Positions 23,194 through 34,568 of a stretch of DNA of 64,000 nt are shown one piece after another. The DNA is from Chaetoderma sp. LZ-2023a. Its lineage: Eukaryota; Mollusca; Caudofoveata; Chaetodermatida; Chaetodermatidae. How positions within the stretch are numbered: the stretch's first letter is position 1; every line of letters starts with the position of its first letter. The notes beneath the pieces are model-generated. The model searched no databases, had not been told where the DNA came from, and worked only from the letters and a program-made list of their open reading frames with translations. The translations under genes were made by a program, and so were the position numbers. The stretch covers positions 66,337,188 to 66,401,187 of the forward strand of contig CM067370.1 of the NCBI GenBank assembly GCA_034401795.1, written 5' to 3'.

Positions 23194-23514
23194 CTGAAAT
23201 ACAAACAATTATAATAATTATTATTTAATGTCACCTATTATTTAACAACAGCTCCACAATTGGTTATCCAATCTCCTTCTCTCAGATCTGGCTTCATACA
23301 CTAATACCATTTAGATAAATCATTACTATGGTGATGTGTCATTGTTATAGATCAAAGCAACTCCTATTATAATATACAGCTTATTTAGATACATGGAATC
23401 CAAAGCATTTTCCTTTAGCCAGAGAAGGTATTAGAGTTGCTGTTATGATTTATACGCCAGCGGCCAGCCATTTGCTTTTAAGACATTAGACTATGTGTCA
23501 ACTTTTCAGGATAT

Positions 23515-23550
23515 TAACAAGAGACCCAAGGGCCTGACACTTAAAGCTCT
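23515..23550. repeat. 'aacaagagaccca' repeat, copy 2
   Basis: AACAAGAGACCCAAGGGCCT; the same motif as at 21102. Confidence 0.4.
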
Positions 23551-24485
23551 TGAGCCTATATGCATGACATGTACTGAATTCTACAGGGGTTTCAACATAT
23601 TTGGTATAAATTGCTGAAAATAATTCAAAAGGCACTATTAGTATTATTGATTCTAATAAGGAAACTATAATCATAGTGATCATAATGATGCACTGCACAA
23701 CACAGGATACCCCGGTACCATCCTAAACTAAATTTCCATCATGTTGCATGAACCATAAGAGGTACAGCAATTTTGATAAACCTCACAGCTTTAGCCTAAG
23801 ATGCACCCATACACCAAGGTGGGTGATCAGCTAGGTGGAAGAGTATTGAGAATACAGACAGGACAACAGTTTATTTTATGTTTATTGAACTGGGAAAGGT
23901 ATGTGTTTTGATATATGACACACCATTAGCCCACCAAATTTGGTTACTGCATACGAAAATCTCTTGTACTACAGCAAGGTCAAGGCCCTGATGTTCAGTG
24001 AACTGTGAAAAGTAAGTCACATTGACATATTTTTTGTATGGGGACATACCTTTAACCTACAATGAACCAAGTTTGGTTACTGACTATGAATGATGATAAC
24101 ATGTGCTGTAGTTTGACAATTTCCAGTAAATTTTTTCAGAAAATTAGATTTTTAAACAAAAAAGTTGACATTCTGAAGCTGAAAGCATTCAGGTTCTTCA
24201 CGCCAAGTTAGGTTGAAATCCACCAAGCAGTTAATGAGGACTAGCATTTTGATAATTTCCAGTACATTTTTCATAAAATCTAAGATTCTCACACAAAAAA
24301 TTGACTGATCAAAATTCTGTATATAAGTATTGAAGTCTATGCCAATATGGTCCGGCCAGGCAAATTAGGGTTAAATCCGCCAAGCAGTTAATGAGCAATA
24401 AACTTTTAAAACAAAAGTTGAAGGACAGAGGACGGATGATAGATGGCCACCATGCATATCAGTGACCTTGGGCCTAACCCTAACC

Positions 24486-24576
24486 CAGGAAATCAATCAA
24501 TATCCAATCAATTTGAGTCTAAGCTCTGCATTTTTTCTCTAATTAAAGTATGGCTATTAAAGACAAATGACCACTT
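24486..24576. repeat. 91-bp segment shared with the acceptor region of exon g
   Basis: It matches 40277-40367 at about 87 of 91 positions, same orientation, from CAGGAAATCAATCAATATCC to AAAGACAAATGACCACTT. Confidence 0.75.
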
Positions 24577-25339
24577 GACGCTGACATCATTGCGTGATGC
24601 CATGTCATTATAACGAGGCAGTTGTTCAAGTTTGTGTCCAGTATGATTAAACAAATAGGAGATATAAACAGAGAAGTTGAGAGCTAAACGGAAAATGTTA
24701 AAGTTAAAAAAAAAAAAGGTTTTTCCCAAGGTCAAAGTAATGTCAAGAAAAAGGTGTTTTCCGCTACCTCAGACATGTCTGGATATAGATCACTGTTGTT
24801 GTTGTTATCTAAACTGTGATTCTGCTCCCCAGAGGTTTGGGCCTCTTCCTGTGATGAGTTGTGACCGCCTTCCCGACTGTCTGGTGTTGATGGGAAAGAT
24901 TCGTTGAGCAAACGTCAGTGTGTATGGCGGTTAGCGTGTAACATCAAAGTAGCGTGATGTCATTCATATGTGCGTGTGATTGATTGTGTTGTGCGATGTG
25001 TGGTATGTCTGACGTCATGGCTGTTGTCCACAGTTAGGAGTATTGGTAACCCATGGTGTAAGTATATGGTTCTCACCCACAGTGTGTCGGGGTTACCAGT
25101 CTGCATGCTCCATACTATGTAGTTGGTGGATCCAGTAAGATTCGCGATCCTTGCATCATGGAGTTGTTGCTCCTTTGCTATCAGGATCGCGATGGAGGAC
25201 TTCTATGATGATATATTTGATACAGTTTGTGTTATGTCCAGGCAGCTTAGTGTTGGGAGACGAGTCTCTTTTATTTTTCACATCTTTGATGTGCATATCT
25301 GGAACTCACATTTGGTCTCTCCCACATATTGCTTGTGAT
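24577..25339. other. UBE3B intron left of element D
   Basis: It contains a partial 'aaggaggcatgt' unit (to about 24740); the rest is featureless and ends at the D insertion site. Confidence 0.4.
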
Positions 25340-25552
25340 TAAATGAAACCACGGATTTTTTTTTTCACGAGAGAGTTGATACTTACCACCCTGATACTCT
25401 ATGATATTTCCTAAATATCAACCTAGCTTCAATAATACTCAATTAAAAAGAAACCGCCCCCACTGGGCAGGTTACTCAACTGACAACCAGTGGATGTGCG
25501 ATCCAAACTCGCGCATGCACAGGGCTTTCTCATTCTATTCCAAAATATTGGC
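25340..25552 (-). repeat. 3' inverted terminal repeat of D
   Basis: Reverse complement of 39143-39320 with modest divergence. The outer end (TTAAATGAAACCACGG) has decayed relative to the D ICR. Confidence 0.8.
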
Positions 25553-25620
25553 TGACATAATTGCAACATAAAACGTCGAAAGACCGAGCCTCTGAGGGGC
25601 GGAGGCCGGGATCGTATCAT

Positions 25621-25702
25621 GGTGGTAAGTATCAACTCTCTCGTGAAAAAAGAAATCTGTGATTTCGTTTATTTCACATCAAGAGATACTTTATGATATA
25701 GC
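25621..25702 (-). repeat. ICR of D
   Basis: GAAATC-TGT-GATTTCGTTTA is followed by TTTCACATCAAGAGA, the complement of the joined element ends. Confidence 0.8.
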
Positions 25703-25890
25703 CAGAATTCGTAAGAGAATTCGGCGGGAAGGAGGCGAAGGTCAGAAGACTGGCTCATCCCTGGAAGAGTAAGCGCTTTTGCTTTTGGAGCACAAAAAAC
25801 ATCTGAAATTGCGTATGTAAACACAATCAGGAAAAGATATGGACATCGGATAATACGACCGATGTTGAGAGTAATGACCGTTTAACATTC

Positions 25891-25926
25891 GCTCCACCTC
25901 CCCCCTCTTTTAAAGAGGGAGCGATG
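25891..25926 (-). other. C-tract and hairpin in the 3' region of D
   Basis: CGCTCC..CCCCCCTCTTTTAAAGAGGGAGCG folds as a stem with arms CTCTTT and AAAGAG. It is the counterpart of the hairpins near 4160 and 56695. Confidence 0.5.
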
Positions 25927-26243
25927 ACCTCAATGCCCTATACGCTCTCTATGTACTCGTGCTAAAGTACTATAAGACATCGGATGAAAGTTCATTTCGT
26001 ATACTCTCAGATGGAACCACAAAGAACACAAGCCATTTTTTTTTAGTAAGTAATAAAGAACGGGACAAAGAATAACCATGACCAAATATAACACTAACCT
26101 ATTTTGAAGCGATTCCCTTTAATCACCGCTGGCGATGATAGGTACAGTATGGAAAAGTGGGGATTCCCCCACTAAATTGCACTGTGTGTGAGTCACGGCC
26201 TTATATACAATATTTACAAATATATATAGATTTAACATTTATG

Positions 26244-27240
26244 TAAAATCGATAAGGCAAGCGAATTTGATGTGTCACGGAGGTAATGATCTGTAAAACT
26301 ACTCACAGTGCCATTGTGCTACTGACATAATGTCATCCACCGGCACCCCGCTAAACAGAGCCGTGGATATCACTACGCCACGGACACTGAGCCTTGGCCA
26401 TGTCAACTTGTTTTCCTGTGGCCGCTTTGTGGCAATGCTGGATGCATTCCACAATCCACCTAGAAATGGTATCTTTAGAAGCTCTACCATGGGGGTTCAA
26501 TGTAAGATAGCCATAAAGCACTAGGGTCTGTCCGCCATTCCTGTGTACGTTGTTTATAACGTGTTAATGCACGGACTGGACACCAAGCCTTTGAATTAGG
26601 ATCAAACCTCCTAGTCAAAGCAGGTAAAACTATAGGCTGTCCAGGATATTTTAAAGACTGATTTTTTGCCATAAAGTTAACTCTAGGTAGAAGCCTAAGG
26701 CCTTCCCCTGTAACCACAAAACGGTCTGGCTCTGCTGACAAAGCAAGTATTTCACTTCTTCATCTGGCTGAAGCTGCAGCAATCAGAAAAACTGTTTTAA
26801 GCATCAACATTTTCATGGAAATGGAGCATAGTGGTTCAAAGGGTTTATCTGCTAATACTTGAAGTACTAACAATAAACTCCAAGACGGAATCACTGGAGG
26901 ATTCTTTGGTCTTAGATTACCCATGCCTTTGATTAAAGTATTTAGATTACATAATTTATCACTTCCCCTATTAGCCAAGCAAGGGATGACTGACATTAAG
27001 GCTGACTTGTAGCCAGCAATACAGTTAGGCTTGAGGCTATAGGCATCAAAAAGGTGACGGAGGAAATCGGCTACTACCTGAATCGATGCATCCATTGGAT
27101 TAATACATCTTTTTGAGCACCATTCAGCAAATCTGTTGATTTTATAATTATATCCTCTGGAGGTTGACCCCTTCTGGCTTTTGCCATAAACATGGCTGCT
27201 TGCTCAGAAAAGCCCTCCTTATGCTTACTCCTTGACAACA
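26244..27240 (-). pseudogene. Tyrosine recombinase of the D/E composite
   Basis: Recognisable pieces: ASIQVVADFLRHLFDAYSLK and AGYKSALMSVIPCLANRG in 26760-27095, LSAEPDRFVVTGEGLRLLPR in 26484-26741, and DTISRW..., DIMSVAQWHCE at the C-terminus. Frameshifts separate them and a stop interrupts the SARRRSE block. Confidence 0.85.
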
Positions 27241-28720
27241 TCCACGCAGTCAATTGGAACATTGACGGGTTGTTGTGCAAGGCCTTGCCCTGGAAGACTA
27301 TGTTGTCCATCAGAGGCAGAGAAACAGGATTGCAGACCAGAAGGTCCAGCAGATCCGTATACCATGATTGGCTTGGCCAATTTGGGGCACTCAGAAGCAC
27401 TTGGCATTCCTGCTGCCTGATTTTCTGAAGAACTTTTGGAATCAGGATTGCTGGCAGGAATGCGTATGCATACATTCCCTCCCAGCTGATAGCTAACGCA
27501 TCTGTTGCGAAAGTGCTTGGATCTGGAATCGGAGAGACGTACGTCGTCATCTTCGCATTCTTCTTCGGTGCGAATAAATCTATGTTGGGTTTCCCCCAGT
27601 GGTCGAACAGACGATCCGCCACACATTGATTTAGTTGCCATTCCGTAGGTAAAACACTCATCCTTCGGCTCAATGAGTCTGCTAACAGATTTAACCTTCC
27701 CGGAATATGAACTGCCTTCAAGGTAATCCTGTGATCCAGGCACCACCAAAGCAGTTTCCAAGTCATCATACAGAGACTGGGCGACTTCATTCCCAGGTAA
27801 ACAGACTTCTGGGATGGAGTCAGCTCTGATTTTAGAAAATTTATTATCCAGCCTAAATCTGTGAGAGTTTTCAAAACTATCTCCAGATTTGCTGATAAAC
27901 TTTCCTGGTTGTGTGCTTCTAACGGCCAGTCGTCTATGTACGTGTGGACTGCTATGTTTCTCCTGCGGAGGTATGCTGTCATTGCAAGAACCACCCTGGT
28001 GAAGACCCGAGGAGCCGTAGAAATTCCGAAGGGTAACACCCTGAATTCCCACTGTCTGCCCTGGAATGCAAATCTCAGGAAGCGACAGAAACCCCTCGCT
28101 ATTGGAATGTGGAAATAAGCATCCTTCAAATCTATTGAAGCTGTCCACATTCCCTTCTCCAACCCTGCCAACACCGATCTCACAGTTTCCATCTTGAAAC
28201 TGGGTGTGTCTATGAACTTGTTCAATGGCTTGAGGTTGAGAATTGGTCTCCACTCTCCAGTGCTTTTCGCTACCAAGAACACGGTTGAATAGAAGCCCGG
28301 GCAATTTTGCGCCGGTTGAATTGCTTCCTTGTGTATGAGGGAATTTATTTCCTCCTCTATACATTCTTGGAATTTGAGTCCAGACCGGCACCAGATACAG
28401 TCGTGATGGTGGACCTGTTATCCAGTCGGGATGATACCCGACTGAAAGCCATCGCAAGACTAAACGGTCCTGAGTCAACCGTTCCCACTCTTGCATGTGG
28501 TTGGCCAATCGCCCTCCCACTGGTCCACCTAGGGAGAGAGGTGGACATAAGAAGCGCAAGAGTGGCACCGTCTCCTGGTGCAGATGCACTGGAGTAGCTC
28601 TTACTGTGGTAATCACCCTGTCAGGTATGATTACCACGACCAGATCCTTGCGCACCACGGCCCGCACCGCGCGCACCGTGCGGTGCGCGGGCGGCTGCCT
28701 GGCTGCGCCAGAGGAGCCTG
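27074..28720 (-). pseudogene. RT ORF of the D/E composite with an internal deletion
   Basis: The RT core is readable (LNLKPLNKFID, SIDLKDAYFHIP, TYIDDW) but jumps from SQKSVYLGM directly to KSPSLCMMTWKLL. About 560 bp coding for the end of RT and most of RNase H are missing. The junction near 27792 lies at a short shared TCC word. The methyltransferase-like end (NIDLFAPKKN, YAYAFLPAILIPK) is still present. Confidence 0.88.
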
Positions 28721-30625
28721 CGCCCCCCTCGCTGCTGGCCGAAGCGCACGCGGCCGTGGCGGATGCTGCGCTGGTGGCTGGCCTCTGACCTGGCCACCGC
28801 CATCTCGAGCCTGCAGGGGATGACATGCAGGGGGAGCTGCGCGAATGCGCTCTCTACGGAGAATTTCAAATTGCTCCCGTAACGCCCTCTGGTTATTGAC
28901 CAGGGTAACCGTCTCCTGGAGATGCCTACATCCCTCACCTCCAAAGAGACCAGGACCTGTCATAGGCGTACGCAGCAGCCTATTATACAAATCCTGGGAC
29001 GGGCACAAGTTATCAAGAGCAAACGTGCGCCTCGCCCGGACACTCCTGGTTACAGACCGGGTTAAACAGTCCAAAGCCAAATTAATTCCATCTTGGATGG
29101 CTCTCTGGACAGTCACCGGACTAGGCTGACGTAATGCGGATGCCGTTACTACCCCTTGTAACAACTGTGAGACATGCGAAAGCGCTGCAATAGACGCCCT
29201 CGAACTCTCTTCCGCATCACGTAACGCGGTGTTAGCCGAACGCAACACGTTCGAACACAGTGCTCCCGTGTCAGACCGGGAACCTGGCCGCGTATCTTCA
29301 CCCAGCGCTGCACGGTCATCCGTGCTTGGCTTCAGTACTACACCGTATAGCTGATATTGATCAGCTGTAATATGGCACCGCTTTACCACTTCGCTAAACG
29401 TCCATGTGCACTAATAGACGTCTCCGCCGCAGTGAACATATCCACAACATGATCAGCTAACGGCAAAGATGGCATAGCGGTAACAGTCGGTTTACCTGCC
29501 AACCACGGGCGCTGGTCCCGTTGACTGGCCGACTGATCCACAGCAAGACATGGCCTGACGTTGATTAGCCACTGACAAGCGTCAGACCAGTCTTCCTCCG
29601 TGGCCACCTGAGAATGCTCTACAAGACGAGGGCCTTCGTCATCCTCCTGAGCAATCACAGGTATGTGGCTGGAGGAACTGATATGCCTGGCAAGCCAGAG
29701 AAAGCATGCGGGCCTGAAAGAACAGGCATGCTAAACTGACTGGCTTGACCAGGAGCAGGCGCCATGGCATTGCGTGGGGAAAATTTTGCCACACCACGGC
29801 CCTGGCCAGCACCTGCTACATCATCGGCAAGCCGAGGTATGCAGTAAAACTGGCCATCAGATCCAGCCCGGGCTACCTTCTGCGCCGTGAACACTACTCC
29901 TGCGTCAGTAGTACCGTGGACAATGTCACCCGTGTTCCCCGCGAGGGGTGCACGTACGTCAATGTCCATGGCCACGGCGCCAGAAGGAGAACCCAGCAGA
30001 TAATCCTCTTCTTCCTGGCCAGAAAGATTAGACTCCAGGTTAGCAAAGAATGCTAACCCGGACTGGCCAGGAGAGGTACCATAGGAGGAACTGGTACCTG
30101 CAGAGTGCGGATAATCCTGGCCTGATAGGCAGGCAGGTTCCAGCGACACCTGACCACGAACAACCGGCGCGGCAAGCCTGCTGCCAGTGTTTTTACCGTG
30201 GATTTCACCCTCTATTAGGGCCACCTCTGAATCATGGTCGAAAACAGATAGGCCCTTAAATAGCACCGATTCAGAGGCGGGGATTATCTGCTCCGGGGCA
30301 CATGAAGAGGACAACGAAAGATTTGGACCAGGAAGCATGCCACGAAGCAACTCTGGGACCAAATCTTTAATTGTCCTCTTCATCTCTCCCATCATCTCAA
30401 TACGGAAGGCCTCCATATCCATAGCGGACGAGGCCTTCCTCTTACCCTTCTTACCAGAAGCCTCTTTCTTACTCTTCCTCTCCTCCTCTGGAGCCTTCTC
30501 CCTGGTCTGTAATGAGAGAAATTCAGACATTAGCTCCCCCCCCACCTTTTACAGATCTCACATTTAAGCAATGGCCCACATGGGCTGCACTGGGAGCATA
30601 AATGAGGGAAGAACTTGTCAAGGAT
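28621..30625 (-). pseudogene. Gag-like ORF1 of the D/E composite, split by element B
   Basis: Frames 28631-29389, 29383-29658 and 29655-30545 carry the ORF1 blocks (LPLADHVVDMFTAAE, ALRDAEESSRASIAAL, FALDNLCPSQDLYNRLL) but are offset. The N-terminal Cys/His module is interrupted at 30625/30626 by element B and resumes at 37673-37702 (RPGCPSCG). Confidence 0.85.
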
Positions 30626-30841
30626 TAAACGAAATCTAGGATTTCTTTTTTCACGAGAGAGTTGATACTTACCTCCCTAATACTTTTGATATTGCTAAAT
30701 ATTGGCTTTCACTCAATAAACACTCAGATTTAAAACAGTTAGGTGCCCCTACTGGGCAGGGAGTCAGAGCGTAGTCTGGCGGATGCCAGCCCCACCACCG
30801 CGCATGCGCAGACTAGCACTTCCTCTGACTAGATTATTGGC
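30626..30841 (-). repeat. 3' inverted terminal repeat of B
   Basis: It starts TAAACGAAATCTAGGATTTC, then TTTTTTCACGAGAGAGTTGA. The inner 175 bp are the reverse complement of 37480-37655. Confidence 0.9.
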
Positions 30842-30912
30842 TGACACACATGCAACTATTAAGAGCCTGAAGACCGAGCCTCTGTGGGGTGGAGAGGCCG
30901 GGTCCGTATCTA

Positions 30913-31010
30913 GGGAGGTAAGTATCAACTCTCTCGTGAAAAAAGAAATCCTAGATTTCGTTTATTTCACTTCAAGAGTATACTTACCTCCCTAATACTT
31001 TTGATATTGC
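30913..31010 (-). repeat. ICR of B
   Basis: GAAATCCTAGATTTCGTTTA joined to TTTCACTTCAAGAGTATACT: the exact complement of B's own joined ends. Confidence 0.9.
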
Positions 31011-31542
31011 CAGAATTCGAAAGTGAATCTGGCGGGAGGGAGGCGAGGTCAAAAGACCAGCTCATCCCAATACGCTTTTCTGCGTTTAAGGCACTTAAAC
31101 TTCTGAAACTGTAAGAAAAAACAGTCAGGATTTGACTAACCATCGGATAACACGACCGATGTATGAGAGATGACCGAATGTCATATGCGCTCCCCCCCCC
31201 CTCCTTCCTGGGAGGAAGAGTCGACTGACCTCAATGTCCTATACGCTCTCTACGTACAAGTGCCATGTACTACAGGACAGAGACGAAAAAGCTCCATTTT
31301 CGTAACTCTCAACAATGAACCACACAAATACACAAACCATCACCATATTAATAACGGGTAATCGTGACAATACAATCAACAACGGACAACACATGAACAA
31401 GACTGACCTTGTTGAAAATGGCTGCTGACATCATCTTCCCATCGGTAAAGACTGATGCAGGCCCAAAAAAGTGGGTGTTTCCATAAATTAATTGTGATAT
31501 ATATAAGTAATGAGGAAATCACCTCAAAAAATATAAACCGAT

Positions 31543-34479
31543 TTATTTTTTCAAAACCGACAAGGCGAGAGGATTAGAGGTGTCACGGAGATAATGGTCT
31601 GTAAAACTTGACTCACAGTGCCACTGAGCCACCGACATAATATCATCCACAGGGACCCCATTAAATAGGGCCGTGGATGTCACTACGCCGCGGACACTGT
31701 GAGCCTTGGCCACGTCAACCTGCTTCCCGGTGGCGGATTTATGGCAAAACTGAATGCACTCCACAATCCACCTGGAAATGGTGTCCTTAGAAGCCCTCCC
31801 ATGGGGTTCAATATATGACAACCATAACGCTGACTGGTCGGTGCGCCATGCCGCCGTACGTTGTTTGTACCGGCGCAGCGCCCGGACGGGACACCATGCT
31901 TTAGAATTAGGATCATATCTAGTTAAAGCAGGCAAAATAATAGGTTGACCTGGATATTTCAACGACTGATTTTTAGCCAAGAAATTAATCCTAGGTAGCA
32001 GCTTAAGGCCTTCCCCTGAAACCACAAAACGGTCATCCTCGGCTGATAAGGCATGAATCTCACTCCTACGCCTAGCCGAGGCCGCAGCAATTAAAAACAC
32101 AGTCTTCAGTGTTAATAGTTTCATAGAAATGGAACTAAGTGGTTCAAAAGGCTTATCACCTAGTACTTGAAGCACTAGCGATAAACTCCAAGACGGAATC
32201 ACAGGAGGATTCCTTGGTCTTAGATTGCCCATGCCTTTAATTAATACATTCAATGTATTTACTTCATCACTTCCCCTCTTAGCCAAGCAAGGAATAACAG
32301 ACATTAATGCTGACTTATAACCAGCAATAGAGTTAGGCTTGAGGCTATAGGCATCATAGAGGTGACAGAGGAAATCAGCTACTACTTGAATAGATGAATC
32401 CATTGGATCAATACATCTTTTTGAGCACCATTCTGCAAATCTGTTGATTTTATAATTATATGCTCTGGAGGTTGACCCCCTCCTGGCTTTGGCCATAAAC
32501 ATGGCTGCTTGCTCAGAAAAGCCCTCCTTAATTCTAGATTCCTTGACAACATCCACGCAGTCAATCTGAACATTGACGGATTGTTGTGAAGGGCCTTGCC
32601 CTGGAAGATAATATCGTCCATCAGAGGCAGAGGAACCGGATTGCAGACCAGAAGGTCCAGCAGATCCGTATACCATGATCGGCTTGGCCAATCCGGGGCG
32701 ATCAGAAGCACTTGGCATTCCTCTTGTCTGATTTTCTGAAGAATTTTTGGAATCAGGATTGCTGGAGGGAATGCGTATGCATACATTCTCCCCCAGCTGA
32801 TAGCTAACGCATCTGTTGCGAAAGCGCTTGGATCCGGAATCGGAGAGACGTACGTCGTCATCTTCGCATTCTTCTTCGTTGCGAACAAATCGATGTTGGG
32901 TTTCCCCCAATGGTCGAACAGACGATCCGCCACACATTGATTTAGTTGCCATTCCGTGGGTAAAACACTCATCCTTCGGCTCAATGAGTCTGCAAGCAGG
33001 TTTAACCTTCCCGGAATATGAACTGCTTTCAAGGTAATCTGGTGATCCAGACACCAACATAGCAGTTTCCATGTCATCATACAGAGACTGGGCGACTTCG
33101 TTCCGCCCTGGCGGTTTATGTAAGTCACAACTGTTGAGTTGTCTGAACGAATAAGAACAATCTTGCCCTGAACTTTCTGTAAGAAATGTTCCAGGCCCAG
33201 GACTACTGCTCTTAGCTCCAGTAGATTTATATGTTCCTGTGACTGTTCCAGATTCCAAAGCCCTGATATCGTGGATTCTTCCAGGCAAGCTCCCCAGCCC
33301 TCCATCGATGCATCTGTATACACAGTCACCTGAGGGTGGGGAGGGGTTAGCAAAACCCCCGGTAAGAGATTCTCTGTATTCAACCACCATTGCAGGTGGT
33401 GAATCAGAGGCGCCAACACTGACACATTCGAGTCCAGCGAACCTGTACTCTGGGTCCATTGTGTCATGAGAAACAACTGGATCGGCCGCCTGCGTAAGGC
33501 GGCCTGAGGAATGACTGGTTCCAACGAAACCATCAACCCCAGCATTCTCAAGTAAACCCGTGCCAGGACATGACGACTGTCGCACACTGACTGAATCAAC
33601 GAGATGAGTATTTGAACCCTCTCCTGAGTAGGATAAACATATCCTGTCTCCAGATCGAAGAACATCCCCAGGTAAACAAACTTCTGGGATGGAGTCAGCT
33701 CTGATTTTGGGAAATTGATCATCCAGCCCAAGTCTGTGAGAATTTTCAAAACAATCTCCAGATTGGCGGACAAACTTTCCCGGGTGTGCGCTTTCAACAG
33801 CCAGTCGTCTATGTACGTGTGGACTGCTATGCTTCTCCTGCGGAGGTATGCTGTGATCGCAAGAACCACACGGGTGAAAACCCGAGGAGCCGTGGAAATT
33901 CCGAAGGGCAACACCCTGAATTCCCACTGTCTGCCCTGGAATGCAAATCTCAGGAAGCGACAGAAACTCCTGTGGATGGGGATGTGGAAATAAGCGTCCT
34001 TCAAATCTATCGACGCCGTCCACATCCCCCTCTCCAACCCCGCCAACACCGAGCGCACCGTTTCCATCTTGAAACTGGGCGTCTCGATGAACTTGTTCAA
34101 TGGCTTGAGGTTGAGAATCGGTCTCCACCCACCGGTGCGTTTTGTTACCAAGAACAGGGTTGAATAGAAGCCCGGACACCTCTGTGCCGGCTGAATAGCT
34201 CCTTTTTGTACGAGGGAATTTATCTCCTCCTCGATACACAACCTTTGATCTGGATCTCTCGGAACGGGAGTCCAGATTGGCACCAGAGACAGTCGCGACG
34301 GCGGGCCTGTCATCCACTCTGGATGATACCCCACGGAAAGCCATCGCAAGACTAAACGGTCCTGAGTTAACCGTTCCCACTCTTGCATGTGGTCGGCAAG
34401 CCGGCCTCCCACCGGTCCACCTAGGGACCGCGGTGGACACAAGGCATGCAAGAGCGGCACTGTCTCCGTCGCCATACAC
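31543..34479 (-). CDS. Tyrosine recombinase with a long overlapping N-terminal extension, copy B
   Basis: The frame is open for 978 codons. The last 336 residues are a tyrosine recombinase: SAM-like N-domain (GFSEQAAMFMAKARRGSTSR, FAEWCSKR), then SARRRSEIHAL with catalytic Arg at about residue 804, AHSVRGVVTS with His 927 and Arg 930, AQWHCESSFTDHYLRD with His 954 and nucleophilic Tyr 963. Residues 1 to about 699 lie entirely inside the RT ORF in another frame and are Ser/Gly/Pro rich without a known domain. The frame starts at a GTG with no obvious ATG, so the true start is unknown; it may be internal, spliced or frameshifted. The enzyme should integrate circular element DNA without target duplication. 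Confidence 0.85.
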   Translation of the reverse strand: MYGDGDSAALACLVSTAVPRWTGGRPACRPHARVGTVNSGPFSLAMAFRGVSSRVDDRPAVATVSGANLDSRSERSRSKVVYRGGDKFPRTKRSYSAGTEVSGLLFNPVLGNKTHRWVETDSQPQAIEQVHRDAQFQDGNGALGVGGVGEGDVDGVDRFEGRLFPHPHPQEFLSLPEICIPGQTVGIQGVALRNFHGSSGFHPCGSCDHSIPPQEKHSSPHVHRRLAVESAHPGKFVRQSGDCFENSHRLGLDDQFPKIRADSIPEVCLPGDVLRSGDRICLSYSGEGSNTHLVDSVSVRQSSCPGTGLLENAGVDGFVGTSHSSGRLTQAADPVVSHDTMDPEYRFAGLECVSVGASDSPPAMVVEYRESLTGGFANPSPPSGDCVYRCIDGGLGSLPGRIHDIRALESGTVTGTYKSTGAKSSSPGPGTFLTESSGQDCSYSFRQLNSCDLHKPPGRNEVAQSLYDDMETAMLVSGSPDYLESSSYSGKVKPACRLIEPKDECFTHGMATKSMCGGSSVRPLGETQHRFVRNEEECEDDDVRLSDSGSKRFRNRCVSYQLGENVCIRIPSSNPDSKNSSENQTRGMPSASDRPGLAKPIMVYGSAGPSGLQSGSSASDGRYYLPGQGPSQQSVNVQIDCVDVVKESRIKEGFSEQAAMFMAKARRGSTSRAYNYKINRFAEWCSKRCIDPMDSSIQVVADFLCHLYDAYSLKPNSIAGYKSALMSVIPCLAKRGSDEVNTLNVLIKGMGNLRPRNPPVIPSWSLSLVLQVLGDKPFEPLSSISMKLLTLKTVFLIAAASARRRSEIHALSAEDDRFVVSGEGLKLLPRINFLAKNQSLKYPGQPIILPALTRYDPNSKAWCPVRALRRYKQRTAAWRTDQSALWLSYIEPHGRASKDTISRWIVECIQFCHKSATGKQVDVAKAHSVRGVVTSTALFNGVPVDDIMSVAQWHCESSFTDHYLRDTSNPLALSVLKK

Positions 34480-34568
34480 ACCGGCGTGGTCCTTACCGCG
34501 GTAAGCGCCCTGTCAGGAACGATAACCACGCCCAGATCCTCGCGCGACCCGCCCCGCCCCGCGCGCAC
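32382..34568 (-). CDS. RT - RNase H - methyltransferase-like ORF, copy B
   Basis: The frame holds 728 codons. RT spans about 100-310 (GWRPILNLKPLNKFI, SIDLKDAYFHIP with Asp 188, LPFGISTAPRVFT, TYIDDWLLKA with the DD at 254-255). RNase H spans about 415-530 (YTDASMEGWGA, NLLELRAV, IRSDNSTVVTYIN, LLADSLSRR). The Dam-methyltransferase-like block spans about 555-640 (NIDLFATKKN, DALAISWGRMYAYAFPP, VLLIAPDWPSRSW). All RT and RNase H acidic residues are present. The open frame starts without ATG; the first in-frame ATG is about 93 nt downstream. It overlaps the Gag end by 56 nt in a shifted frame, suggesting frameshifting or reinitiation. Confidence 0.92.
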   Translation of the reverse strand: MRAGRGGSREDLGVVIVPDRALTAVRTTPVCMATETVPLLHALCPPRSLGGPVGGRLADHMQEWERLTQDRLVLRWLSVGYHPEWMTGPPSRLSLVPIWTPVPRDPDQRLCIEEEINSLVQKGAIQPAQRCPGFYSTLFLVTKRTGGWRPILNLKPLNKFIETPSFKMETVRSVLAGLERGMWTASIDLKDAYFHIPIHRSFCRFLRFAFQGRQWEFRVLPFGISTAPRVFTRVVLAITAYLRRRSIAVHTYIDDWLLKAHTRESLSANLEIVLKILTDLGWMINFPKSELTPSQKFVYLGMFFDLETGYVYPTQERVQILISLIQSVCDSRHVLARVYLRMLGLMVSLEPVIPQAALRRRPIQLFLMTQWTQSTGSLDSNVSVLAPLIHHLQWWLNTENLLPGVLLTPPHPQVTVYTDASMEGWGACLEESTISGLWNLEQSQEHINLLELRAVVLGLEHFLQKVQGKIVLIRSDNSTVVTYINRQGGTKSPSLCMMTWKLLCWCLDHQITLKAVHIPGRLNLLADSLSRRMSVLPTEWQLNQCVADRLFDHWGKPNIDLFATKKNAKMTTYVSPIPDPSAFATDALAISWGRMYAYAFPPAILIPKILQKIRQEECQVLLIAPDWPSRSWYTDLLDLLVCNPVPLPLMDDIIFQGKALHNNPSMFRLTAWMLSRNLELRRAFLSKQPCLWPKPGGGQPPEHIIIKSTDLQNGAQKDVLIQWIHLFK

